Shown one piece after another: positions 18,401 to 25,506 of a DNA stretch of 64,000 nt (the first letter of the stretch is position 1; the number at the start of each line of letters is the position of its first letter). Source of the stretch: Akkermansiaceae bacterium UBA2381 (GTDB taxonomy: Bacteria; Verrucomicrobiota; Verrucomicrobiia; Verrucomicrobiales; DEV007); contig DDSV01000032.1 of the NCBI GenBank assembly GCA_002344215.1, forward strand, positions 128,458 to 192,457, written 5' to 3'. Both the position numbers and the translations under genes were made by a program. The notes below the pieces were generated by a model. That model was given only the letters and a program-made list of their open reading frames with translations. It had not been told where the DNA came from and did not search any database.

Positions 18401-18618
18401 CGATCGATAAGACCGCGAAGCGGATGCGCGAACTGGCGCTCTACAAAATCACCCAAAAGTATCTCTATCAGTGGCAGAAATTGACCGATGAGGATGCTCC
18501 TTCCGGGGCCTTGCGCCGCTTGCGCCGCGACATCGTGGAACTGAAGGCCAAGTTGAAAGTGACTCCGGAGGAGGAACTCGTCATTCTGACTGAACTCGGC
18601 ATCGCGCCGGCGAAGTAA
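15460..18618 (+). CDS. Large exported TPR-repeat protein of the Exb cluster
   Basis: A protein of about 1052 residues with an N-terminal signal peptide (basic start MRIASFK, hydrophobic core, cleavage near SYSQ) followed almost entirely by helical tetratricopeptide-like repeats; typical pairs such as FQLGFCEAQLGNHEEALRLY, and later AYMNLAELHMKNKEWKDALT, are visible from residue 30 to the end. No enzyme motif is seen. It should act as a periplasmic scaffold. Three in-frame ATGs (15442, 15460, 15484) are possible; 15460 is used. Its place after exbB-exbD-exbD suggests that it links the proton-driven stator to envelope partners, as TPR proteins YbgF/CpoB do for Tol, but it is far larger. Confidence 0.85.
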   Translation: MSTPSFSRMRIASFKIPAFAALSMAVAFGSLTESYSQDETVESLYQKAGEFIADGKSAEASATFEKIFEMSKGIQTLFEDYGAQAGGMMFDYGMTLLPQKRWEEAKKAFTESVNAAETAKAVESPVNSTNSRENIARFQLGFCEAQLGNHEEALRLYDEYLAKNPAPEEMAQVRNSFKLRYGGSLMKLGRLDEGIAAIQELFDNREAWKVSPQFLMQGLLELGLVWVDQAKAAGADDAALQKVSETAHAFLDKNGANLKLNPLDLFRLGMVDSLRKLGSDSVRAGLYSLALRYFAYVPTIEDVRQDLNLTLARQPVGSEIPSQFQNVINQLDEREKAPFHPDADALRLVALCYERLGNLHGPRAIYWHLAEHFPNVPKEARGEILHEAARFSSMVGDYSAAQYFGEKFATEMPEDSPLRNNVSTFMLQSLFTSRAYEEVIRISTSVRERYPVGDPQRELADSLYPLALYARQRHEEAVAPFEEYIKAYPSGGNREIVFYHRASNSLILRKMRESAEAYEDFLKEFPTSEKFLDGALADLAIARFNLGDYPAAIASVDRLVESRPASIHIGRTQNLKGDALLIQSGALAKDKEKKEEAAALRKAGLAAYLTAAEGGKAAMVSDPGRVDFHKESVAEALWKSADVYFVDGDIEKGLAQYDAFFPDYSGTFYEPQISVFALEHLEAAGRGEESLVQVEKMILFLGSKPSEKQDITLLRQAIGSYAEASVRIRGLEKTLATLDGFPGLDPANQSLLTWLKIQKVIVLQESRKGMDKESPEYAAVETKIAAVFEELRHFEKRSLSEFALQQIGLYFAGTDNPFNGVPYFEELLARTNPEADPFKGAAEMELGKIEMRAADPGKIQSARERFRRVIDKYKDKALIPVAYMNLAELHMKNKEWKDALTALDAINKNKDFFGKEREKRAEAAFKMGVVLDELKQPGEANQAYLSVVSTYAAFHDWVTQAWERYIPNSLADFEKMPVVTPIDKTAKRMRELALYKITQKYLYQWQKLTDEDAPSGALRRLRRDIVELKAKLKVTPEEELVILTELGIAPAK

Positions 18619-18644
18619 TTCAATTTTCCAACCCGATTTATCCG

Positions 18645-19718
18645 ATGAAAAAGATCTTCCACACTCTCCTTCTCAGTGGAGCGTTTGTTCCTTCCCTCCT
18701 TTTTGCCCAGATCAAAGAGACGGCTGCGGTTCTGTCGCTGGTCGAAGGCGGCAATCCCCAGGGGTTCGTGCAGAACAGCAACGATGAAGGGCTCATCTTT
18801 TCGACCAGTCAGGGAGGCGCCGGGCAGCTGGTGCCCTACAGCAAGATCAAGGGTGACGGCTTGAACAAGCAGATTCGCTTCGCCGACCGCAACGAGGTCC
18901 TCGCGGCCCCAAGAGCGCAGTTCTCTGCCGGAAGTTACGCCGAGGCGGCCGAAGGTTTTGGAAAAGTGGCCCGGGATTATGCCATTCTACTCGGGATTCC
19001 CCAGAACTTCGCCACTGAAGCATTGTTCTATCAGATCGAGAGCCTCAAACGGGCCGGCAGCTACGGGGCGCTCGCCGCACTGGTGAATTCTCCCGCCGCC
19101 GCTTCAATTGAAAAGAAGCTGACTGAAAGTTTCGGGAAGACTTTTGCCCATCAAAAATTGTGGGCGCTCTACGGGGCGAATGACTTCGCCGGTCTGAAGA
19201 AGGCGTTGGAGAGTTATCAGGAGCCGGTTCCGGCCGAAGGGAATCCCCTCAAGACGGCAAACTTCAAACCGCTTCCGACCAGTGAGGTGGCTGAGCTTGC
19301 CTTCCTGCGCGGGAAGGTGTTTGACTCAGAAGGAGACAAGGATAACGCTCTGGAGGATTTCTACCGCTCCTTTACGCTTGCCTACGGAAACGATGTCCTG
19401 TTGGCCAAGCTCTCGATGGGGGCGGCGATGGTCATCCACAAAAGCGATCCGCAACTCGAGAAGGGCAGCAAGACTGCCCTGAACGAAATGCAAAGCCTGG
19501 CCTACCTTTTTAGCGTGCGTTTCGGCAAAGAAACCATGCTGGCGGACTTTCAACAGTACGCGGTGCGGCCGGTCGTTCCCAGGCCCGCTCCGGCACCGGA
19601 GGCGAAAGAAGCGGCTCCGGCCCCTGCTGCGGCACCGGCTCCCGAGGCAAAGCCTGATGCGAAGAAGGAGGATGCGGGGAAGGAAAAAGCTAAAGCCGAA
19701 GAGCCGAAAAAGGAGTGA
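18645..19718 (+). CDS. Exported protein of the Exb cluster with Ala/Pro/Lys-rich tail
   Basis: A 357-residue protein with a signal peptide (MKKIFHTLLLSGAFVPSLLFAQ) and a helical body of TPR-like character (FSAGSYAEAAEGFGKVARDY; GKVFDSEGDKDNALEDFYRS). The last 45 residues are a disordered Ala/Pro/Glu/Lys tail. The N-terminal 60 residues form a small domain with a conserved-looking pattern ENG-like turn (EGGNPQGFVQNSNDEGLIF), reminiscent of SH3-like modules seen in PVC exported proteins. No catalytic motif is present. It starts 26 bases after the TPR gene and is probably on the same transcript; the charged tail may reach the cell wall. No named family. Confidence 0.75.
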   Translation: MKKIFHTLLLSGAFVPSLLFAQIKETAAVLSLVEGGNPQGFVQNSNDEGLIFSTSQGGAGQLVPYSKIKGDGLNKQIRFADRNEVLAAPRAQFSAGSYAEAAEGFGKVARDYAILLGIPQNFATEALFYQIESLKRAGSYGALAALVNSPAAASIEKKLTESFGKTFAHQKLWALYGANDFAGLKKALESYQEPVPAEGNPLKTANFKPLPTSEVAELAFLRGKVFDSEGDKDNALEDFYRSFTLAYGNDVLLAKLSMGAAMVIHKSDPQLEKGSKTALNEMQSLAYLFSVRFGKETMLADFQQYAVRPVVPRPAPAPEAKEAAPAPAAAPAPEAKPDAKKEDAGKEKAKAEEPKKE

Positions 19719-19770
19719 TCCTTAACGGCCCTTTGAAGCGGCGCTCGGCGAACTCCGACAGGAGGTCGTT

Positions 19771-20361
19771 CTACCAGTTCGAGATATCGTTCTTGATCTT
19801 GCGCCGGTTGAACCAGATCAGCATGAATACCGGAAGCACGCACAGCCAGATGAAGCCGAAGGCAAGTCCGACCCAGACGGCGTAACCCGCGATCGTTCCG
19901 ACCATTTCCGTCTCTTGTGCTCCGCCGAGTGATCCGGACGAGAACATCAGATCCATTTGCATTCCCGTGAGAGCGGAATTCTTGAAAATGAGGATTCCGC
20001 CTATCACGACCTTCAAGACCGCCCAGATTTGCAGGAGAGGCGAAGCTGCTTTGCGCTGACGGAGGATGAGGATACCTCCTGTCAGGAGGAGTATTCCAAG
20101 GATTCCATAGGCGATAGCTCCCGCGTAGGAGGCTTGCGACAGTTTGGTGAGGTATTCGTCAACCTTTGCCTGATCGGCACCCATCTCGACGAATGATTGC
20201 ATCTGCGGTTTTACCATCATCAGGCTGAAGGGGGCGAAAAGTCCCTGTAACACGCCGCCGGCACCGAAGATAATGGCGATGATTCCGAGGATCTTCGTCC
20301 ACTGCGCACCCTTAGGTGTCGTCGGGGATCCCGGGGCGAGAGGCGGAGGAGTAGCTTGCAT
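19771..20361 (-). CDS. Small multi-pass membrane protein of unknown function
   Basis: A 196-residue protein with a Pro-rich cytoplasmic start (MQATPPPLAPGSPTTPKG) and four hydrophobic segments: about residues 22-50, 80-100, 106-125 and 155-185. The loop between the first two is charged and contains MQSFVEMGADQAKVDEYLTK. The Pro-rich start with TPP and SPTTP resembles PVC and Bacteroidota small membrane proteins (DUF4064-like or DUF2116-like), but no family assignment is safe. It converges with the Exb cluster, 52 bases apart, and is divergent from the WbuC-like cupin gene. Confidence 0.65.
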   Translation of the reverse strand: MQATPPPLAPGSPTTPKGAQWTKILGIIAIIFGAGGVLQGLFAPFSLMMVKPQMQSFVEMGADQAKVDEYLTKLSQASYAGAIAYGILGILLLTGGILILRQRKAASPLLQIWAVLKVVIGGILIFKNSALTGMQMDLMFSSGSLGGAQETEMVGTIAGYAVWVGLAFGFIWLCVLPVFMLIWFNRRKIKNDISNW

Positions 20362-20484
20362 AGAGTAGATGAAATCGATGAGTTGCCCGAAGGTATGATG
20401 CTTCCGGTGACACCGTCAACCTTCGAAACCCGTGTGGGAAAATGTTCCTTGCGAGTGAGGCCGCTCCGGCAGAGTCATAGGGCG

Positions 20485-20997
20485 ATGCGACTTGCCTTTC
20501 CCAACCCCACCGGCCCCGTTTTTAAGTTAACCCCGGAACTGATTTGCCAGGGAAAAATCGAATCCCGGGAGAGTCCGAGACGGCGCATCATTCTGCCGAT
20601 TCACCGTGAACAGGAGGATCTCGTCCAGCGCATGGTGAATTTTCTACAGCCCGGCACCTATATCCGGGCGCATCAACACCCCCGGGTGGCGGCGTCCGAG
20701 ACCATTGTCGTGACTTCAGGGGTTCTCGGTTTTGTCACCTTCGACTCAAGGGGGGAAATCCTCACCGCAGATCGCCTTCCAACTGGCGGATTGGTCGATA
20801 TTGTGGCCGGGGTCTGGCATACCGTGGTCGCGTTGGAGGAGGACACGATCATCATCGAAATCAAGCGCGGGCCCTACAGTGAGGAGGATAAAGTTTTCGC
20901 CGAATGGGCACCGCTCGAGGGGTCGGAGGGCGCATCGGCTTATCTCACGTCGCTGATGGAGCAGGTGTTTTCTGCGGCCAGCCCTCCTCAGGATTGA
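20485..20997 (+). CDS. WbuC-family cupin-fold metalloprotein
   Basis: From the ATG of MRLAFPNPTG this is 170 residues. It has the WbuC pattern: RRIILPIHREQEDLVQRMVN at about 35-55, the metal site HQHPRVAASET with two His and Glu, and a second site in the segment GVWHTVVALEEDTIIIEIKRG. WbuC-type cupins are small cytoplasmic proteins that occur near polysaccharide genes; the reaction is not established. An in-frame upstream start at 20356 would overlap the divergent gene and adds 43 residues without cupin sequence. The 3' end overlaps the convergent SHD1-like gene by 53 bases. Confidence 0.82.
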   Translation: MRLAFPNPTGPVFKLTPELICQGKIESRESPRRRIILPIHREQEDLVQRMVNFLQPGTYIRAHQHPRVAASETIVVTSGVLGFVTFDSRGEILTADRLPTGGLVDIVAGVWHTVVALEEDTIIIEIKRGPYSEEDKVFAEWAPLEGSEGASAYLTSLMEQVFSAASPPQD

Positions 20998-21700
20998 TTG
21001 AGGTCAGTCCGATCGGATCAAAAATAAATTCTGACCACCAGGCGTCGACCTGCTCAATCCCGGCGATCGGTTCCACGAGAACCATCGTGATCGCAAAAAG
21101 GCAAAACGCGGCGACCAGGTGAAAAGCGAAGAGGAGGATCCCCTTGAGGTAGGTGCAGGAGTAGACCGCTGAAACGAAGATCGGAGTGGCGACGAAAGAC
21201 ACGAGTGTCCCGAAGATGATGACCCCGGCTCCACCGTCAATGCGAACGCGAAGGGCGGAGTAAAAAGTGAAAAGAATGCCGAGGATGACCCATGACCCCA
21301 CGGCTCCCATGAAGCCGAACAATGGATTTGCCTTTCCGGTGAGGAACCAGCCCGAGAGCCAGAACCCGGGAATAATAAAGGTCGCGAGGACAGCGAGGAG
21401 ATAGAGGGGGAGCTTGTCCCGGCCCTCGGGTTCGGGGTGGCCTCCACGATCCGCCCCGTGAATCAGCGGCGAGAGGAGCAATCGCTGACGGGAACGGAGC
21501 GAAAGCTCCCTTGTCGACACTGTGGTGACTTTTCCCGTGACCGGATCACTCAGCTTGAGCTCTTTGCTACCATAGTCAAAGGCCACCGCCTCGCCCTCCC
21601 TTGCCCCGCCGTTTTTCAGGCTCCAGCTTTCGGCGAGTGCCGCAGTTCCCGGAACCCACAAGAGGCAGAGGAAAAGGACGGTGCCGGAGAGGGAGCGCAT
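20945..21700 (-). CDS. SHD1-like domain membrane protein
   Basis: A 251-residue protein with a signal peptide (ending near AALAES), an exported segment of about 60 residues, then five or so hydrophobic segments (residues 100-220). The exported part WSLKNGGAREGEAVAFDYGS followed by LKLSDPVTGKVTTVSTRELS matches the SHD1/SLA1-homology pattern seen in many PVC secreted proteins, with a Trp start, a beta hairpin and an LS...D-like end. The membrane part resembles Yip1-type bundles. It lies 12 bases after gpsA in the same direction and overlaps the cupin gene on the other strand by 53 bases. Function unknown; the link to phospholipid synthesis is only positional. Confidence 0.65.
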   Translation of the reverse strand: MRSLSGTVLFLCLLWVPGTAALAESWSLKNGGAREGEAVAFDYGSKELKLSDPVTGKVTTVSTRELSLRSRQRLLLSPLIHGADRGGHPEPEGRDKLPLYLLAVLATFIIPGFWLSGWFLTGKANPLFGFMGAVGSWVILGILFTFYSALRVRIDGGAGVIIFGTLVSFVATPIFVSAVYSCTYLKGILLFAFHLVAAFCLFAITMVLVEPIAGIEQVDAWWSEFIFDPIGLTSINPEEGWPQKTPAPSAT

Positions 21701-21712
21701 AAAAGCCGGATT

Positions 21713-22711
21713 TCAGTCCGTCTCGGACCGTTGATCACGTTCGAGGAGCTCACGCAGGGCCTTTGCCGGAGGTTTCCCATGGAAGAGGACCTCGTAGGCC
21801 TGATCGATCAGCGGGGTGCGGACGCCGAGTTTTCGAGCCAGCTCATGGGCGTTTTTGGCATTGGGCACTCCCTCCGCGACCTGGTTCATTGCCGCGATGG
21901 TTTCTTCAAGGGTCTTTCCTGAACCGAGCATACGTCCGACGCGGTTGTTCCGGCTGTGCACGCTGTAGCAGGTCACGATGAGGTCGCCGATGCCGCTAAG
22001 TCCGCGAAAGGTTTCCTCGCGGGCACCCATGGCGATGCCGAGTCGGGTCATCTCCGCGAGAGCGCGGGTGACCATGGCCGCCTTGGCGTTGTCGCCGAGC
22101 CCGAGTCCGTCGATGGCGCCGGCGGCAATGGCGAAGACGTTTTTGACGACGCCACCCAGTTCGATGCCAATGACATCGCTGCTGGTATAGGTGCGGAACC
22201 AGGGCAGCGCGAAAATTTCCTGAACCCGGCCCGCGATGACCGGGTCGGTCGAGCCTATCGTGGCGAGGGTGGCCATTCGTTTGGCGACTTCTTCGGCATG
22301 GCTGGGGCCGGACAGCACCGCGACGGGGTTGTGCGGGAAGAACTCGTGAATCAGCTCATGCATGAGCTTTCCCGTCCCTGGATCGATCCCCTTGGTGCAA
22401 CTGACGATAATGCAGTCTCCGGGAATCCCGACTGCCGCGAGCTGGGAGAGGACGAGGCGGGCCACCTGGGAGGGCACCACCAGCAGAATCACAGGCATCT
22501 CCTTCAATTCCGAGATATCCGTGGTGCAACGAATCGAATCGGGAAGAACGACATCGGGAAGATAGCGGGAGTTCCGGTGGTTCAGGTTGATATCATCCCG
22601 AATCGATTCCTCGTTACCGTATAGGGTGACTTCCCGTCCACTATCGGCAAGAGCGATGGAAAGGCCCGTTCCCCAGCTCCCCGCGCCTAATACTGCAGCT
22701 TTTTTGATCAT
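21713..22711 (-). CDS. gpsA: NAD(P)H-dependent glycerol-3-phosphate dehydrogenase
   Basis: A 332-residue cytoplasmic enzyme that makes sn-glycerol 3-phosphate from dihydroxyacetone phosphate for phospholipid synthesis. It has the Rossmann motif VLGAGSWGTGLSIALA at the start, VVPSQVAR, then SGPSHAEEVAKR, the catalytic Lys in KNVFAIAAGAIDGLGLGDN, and GLSGIGDLIVTCYS near residue 235. The start is the ATG of MIKKAAVLGAG, which overlaps the plsY stop as ATGA. The longer frame to 22846 is not conserved. Placing it with plsY, which uses its product, is a common and functionally sensible pair. Confidence 0.96.
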   Translation of the reverse strand: MIKKAAVLGAGSWGTGLSIALADSGREVTLYGNEESIRDDINLNHRNSRYLPDVVLPDSIRCTTDISELKEMPVILLVVPSQVARLVLSQLAAVGIPGDCIIVSCTKGIDPGTGKLMHELIHEFFPHNPVAVLSGPSHAEEVAKRMATLATIGSTDPVIAGRVQEIFALPWFRTYTSSDVIGIELGGVVKNVFAIAAGAIDGLGLGDNAKAAMVTRALAEMTRLGIAMGAREETFRGLSGIGDLIVTCYSVHSRNNRVGRMLGSGKTLEETIAAMNQVAEGVPNAKNAHELARKLGVRTPLIDQAYEVLFHGKPPAKALRELLERDQRSETD

Positions 22712-23355
22712 ACGGCGTTTGTTCCGGGGGTTCCGGGTTTTTTGCCGGTGCGGTTTTCTTCGCCCCGGCAGAGTCGTTGGATATTGGCCCGATGTTTCCA
22801 GATCGCAAGGAGACAGACAAACAAGGCGAACCCGAGAATATACCAATCCCAGCTCCCGCGGATCAGGCTCTCCACCACGATGGTGACGGGAATGATGATG
22901 GCTGCGGCAATTGAGCCGAGTGAGACGTAGCGCGAGGCTTTCAAGACGATGAGAAAACCGGTCACGGCAGCGATCAAGGCGTAGGGCATGATGGGCAGGA
23001 TCGCTCCGGCGGTGGTGGCGATGCCTTTACCTCCCTTGAACCCGAGCCAGAAGGTGTAGTTGTGACCCAGGATCGCGGCCATGGCGGAGGCGATGTGAAT
23101 GATGGACGAGTCACTGACCGATTTTGCGAGCAACACGGGGAGGAGCCCCTTGAGGACGTCGAGCGCGAGGACGGTGATGCCGACGGGTTTTCCGAGGGTT
23201 CGCAGGACATTGGTGGCGCCGATATTGCCGCTACCATGCTGACGGATGTCGATGCCCCGGAGCTTTCCCGCCAGAAAACCGAAGGGAGTCGCCCCTACCA
23301 CGTAGGCAAGGAGAACGGGCCAGGCGTCCCGGATGAGTGTGGCGAAGTCAGGCAT
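22708..23355 (-). CDS. plsY: Glycerol-3-phosphate acyltransferase
   Basis: A 215-residue membrane enzyme that moves the acyl group from acyl-phosphate to glycerol 3-phosphate, giving lysophosphatidate. The three PlsY motifs are clear: HGSGNIGATNVLR near residue 40, the second at LGHNYTFWLGFKGGKGIAT near residue 97, and a third Gly/Ser-rich stretch near residue 150. The C-terminal tail is basic and soluble (HRANIQRLCRGEEN). It lies between waaA (77 bases upstream) and gpsA (4-base overlap). acyl-phosphate-forming plsX is not in the window. Confidence 0.95.
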   Translation of the reverse strand: MPDFATLIRDAWPVLLAYVVGATPFGFLAGKLRGIDIRQHGSGNIGATNVLRTLGKPVGITVLALDVLKGLLPVLLAKSVSDSSIIHIASAMAAILGHNYTFWLGFKGGKGIATTAGAILPIMPYALIAAVTGFLIVLKASRYVSLGSIAAAIIIPVTIVVESLIRGSWDWYILGFALFVCLLAIWKHRANIQRLCRGEENRTGKKPGTPGTNAV

Positions 23356-23432
23356 AAAGTAAGGGTCTCAAATGCCGTAATGGTGGAGGATGGCCGTGCT
23401 TCTGTCCAGCGACTGATTTGCCGAAACGTGCC

Positions 23433-24767
23433 TCAGCTCGAGGTCAGAATAAAGGAGGCAGAACGGGCGGCGGAGCCCTCATGTCTGGCCATGGCGAGGG
23501 CGCCCCGATCGGCCATTTCCTTTCCCCTCTCAGGATGGTGAAAGAGATCCCGGAGGGCGGCCGCAAGTCCGTCGTCGTCGGAAACCTGGCAGATTCCGTT
23601 CACTCCGATCAGTTCGCCCACGACATCGCTGAAATTCTCCATATGGGGGCCGACGACAACCGGTTTTCCTGAAAGGATGGGTTCGACCGGGTTCTGACCT
23701 CCTTCGCTGCGGAAGCTTTTGCCAATGACGACGACCTCGGCGAGTTGAAACCAGGAGCGAAGCTCTCCCGTGGTATTGGCAATCCAGATGCGGCGATCAA
23801 TCGGGAGCAGACTCTCCTGAGTCGATGAGGCAACCCGGTTGGGTTCAATTCTCAGAACAGGGTCAAAATCCATCGCACGAAGCTGCAACGCGATATCGTT
23901 CCCTCTTTCGGCATGTCTGGGAACGATGACCAGGGCAAGGCCGGGCACTTCTTTTCTCAACTCATCGGCGATCGTGGCAATGAGCTTCTCTTCCCCGTCA
24001 TGGGTGCTTCCGGCGAGGAGGATCCGGCTGGAAGGGGGGAATCCGGTCGATGCGAGCCAGGCGCTCAGTTCGTCACGCAGGTTCCCGGCGAGAAGAGAAT
24101 GACCTGCACTGTCGAATTTGACGCTCCCCGTGACCATAATCTTCCCGGGAGCAATGCCCAGACGTGACCAGCGCTCCCGATCGATCTCAAAGGGAACGGT
24201 GACCCCTTGTAGGAGGGAAAAGATCGGAGCGATCAGCGATCGGACGCGGAGATACCGGCGTTCCGAGCGCGGGGAGAGTCTGGCATTGATCAGCAGGACG
24301 GGTATCTGCCGGTGACTCAATTGATAAACGAGATTCGGCCAGACTTCGGCCTCGATCAGGACCATTTTGACCGGAGCGATGAGCTGGATGACACGGGCAT
24401 TAATGAAGGGGAGATCGATGGGGTTGTGAATCACCGTGAGAGTGTCCGATTCCTTCTGGATGGCGACTCGATAGCCGGTCGTGGTTGTTGTGCTCAGGAC
24501 GATGAACTGAGCGGGGTCCGCCTGACGGATCGCATCGATCACCTTCAGGGCCAGAAAGACTTCGCCGACGCTGACCGCATGAATCCAGATCGGCTTTTTT
24601 CCCTGGAGGGTGGCGCGAACCGACGGAGAGAAAAAGCCAAGTCTTTGACGGAAATTGAGAGCCAGTCCTCCGCGCCGGATTCCTTTGATCAGGTAGAGCG
24701 GCATCCCGAGGACGAGGACGACGGGGAGGAGGAGATTATAAAGGAAATAAACAAGGAGGCGGGGCAT
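23433..24767 (-). CDS. waaA: 3-deoxy-D-manno-octulosonic acid (Kdo) transferase
   Basis: This 444-residue, membrane-anchored glycosyltransferase adds Kdo to lipid A at the inner face of the inner membrane. An N-terminal hydrophobic helix (LLVYFLYNLLLPVVLVLGM) is followed by the family segments LNFRQRLGFFS and IWIHAVSVGEVFLAL, the ST-rich loop VLSTTTTTGYRVA, and in the second half GSTHDGEEK, VVPRHAERG and EGGQNPVEPILSGKPVV, the nucleotide-sugar site. Its presence shows a Gram-negative lipopolysaccharide-type outer membrane. It starts 36 bases after rsmD and precedes plsY by 77 bases. Confidence 0.95.
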   Translation of the reverse strand: MPRLLVYFLYNLLLPVVLVLGMPLYLIKGIRRGGLALNFRQRLGFFSPSVRATLQGKKPIWIHAVSVGEVFLALKVIDAIRQADPAQFIVLSTTTTTGYRVAIQKESDTLTVIHNPIDLPFINARVIQLIAPVKMVLIEAEVWPNLVYQLSHRQIPVLLINARLSPRSERRYLRVRSLIAPIFSLLQGVTVPFEIDRERWSRLGIAPGKIMVTGSVKFDSAGHSLLAGNLRDELSAWLASTGFPPSSRILLAGSTHDGEEKLIATIADELRKEVPGLALVIVPRHAERGNDIALQLRAMDFDPVLRIEPNRVASSTQESLLPIDRRIWIANTTGELRSWFQLAEVVVIGKSFRSEGGQNPVEPILSGKPVVVGPHMENFSDVVGELIGVNGICQVSDDDGLAAALRDLFHHPERGKEMADRGALAMARHEGSAARSASFILTSS

Positions 24768-24803
24768 GGGATGGGGCAGGTAGCTGGGGCACGGGACCGA
24801 AGA

Positions 24804-25358
24804 TCAATCGGCGGACTTGAGAAAGGTGACCCGGGTGGTGCCATAGGTTTTTTCCTTGTCGATGCGCCAGAGAGGAGTCTCGGGAAACGGGACTGAGGCT
24901 AGCGTTTCGAGGACAAAGATCCCTCCGGGTGCCAGGGCTCTCACGAGATCGGGACTATTGAGGAGCCGGACCAGAAGTTCAAGGCCGGCTTCGTCACGGG
25001 CGTAGGGAGGGTCAGCAAAGATCAGGTCAAAGCCCGCTTCCGGGGAATGGGAAAGATAGGCGAGCGCGTCTCGCCGCTGAACCTGTCCTCCGTCCAGGCG
25101 GGCTTTCAGCAGATTCTCGGAAATAATCGCGCAGGCGGGCGCGTGAGACTCCACAAAAACGGCTCCGGCGGCTCCGCGGCTGAGGGCCTCGATTCCCAGT
25201 GAGCCGGAGCCGGCGAAGAGATCAAGAACCCGGGTCCCGGCAACCGAAGGACCAAGGACGGAAAACAGCGCCTCCCTTACCCGGTCGGTGGTGGGACGGG
25301 TCAGGGAGCGGGGGACTTTCAGCGGAATACTGCCCGCAATACCGGCGATTATACGCAT
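24804..25358 (-). CDS. rsmD: 16S rRNA (guanine(966)-N2)-methyltransferase
   Basis: A 184-residue cytoplasmic enzyme that methylates G966 of 16S rRNA with S-adenosylmethionine. The signature parts are RPTTDRVREALFSVLG, the SAM loop VLDLFAGSGSLGIEALSRGA, and the catalytic FADPPY near residue 117. Length is normal. It is the first gene of the leftward run rsmD-waaA-plsY-gpsA-SHD1-like. In many bacteria rsmD sits beside coaD; here coaD is absent and lipid and LPS genes follow. It is divergent from the AsmA-like gene. Confidence 0.95.
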   Translation of the reverse strand: MRIIAGIAGSIPLKVPRSLTRPTTDRVREALFSVLGPSVAGTRVLDLFAGSGSLGIEALSRGAAGAVFVESHAPACAIISENLLKARLDGGQVQRRDALAYLSHSPEAGFDLIFADPPYARDEAGLELLVRLLNSPDLVRALAPGGIFVLETLASVPFPETPLWRIDKEKTYGTTRVTFLKSAD

Positions 25359-25447
25359 GGGGAGAGGATTTCCGGAGATTAGACCAAGGTTTCCCTGTCT
25401 CCAAACGTTTATGAACTACGCAGTCGCCTTCCCTTGAATTTACTGGC

Positions 25448-25482
25448 GGCAGGACGGTTTTCGAAGAAGATTCCGCCCTGCC
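25448..25482 (+). other. Hairpin in the 5' region of the AsmA-like gene
   Basis: GGCAGG (25448-25453) and CCTGCC (25477-25482) are inverted, and the stem continues past one mismatch through CGG and CCG, leaving a 15-base loop. It ends 24 bases before the ATG of the AsmA-like gene, inside the 145-base gap shared with the divergent rsmD operon. It could be a protein-binding site or a leader hairpin. No T run follows, so it is not a good intrinsic terminator. Confidence 0.35.
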
Positions 25483-25506
25483 CTGAAGGCTGACTCCAGA
25501 AATGTG

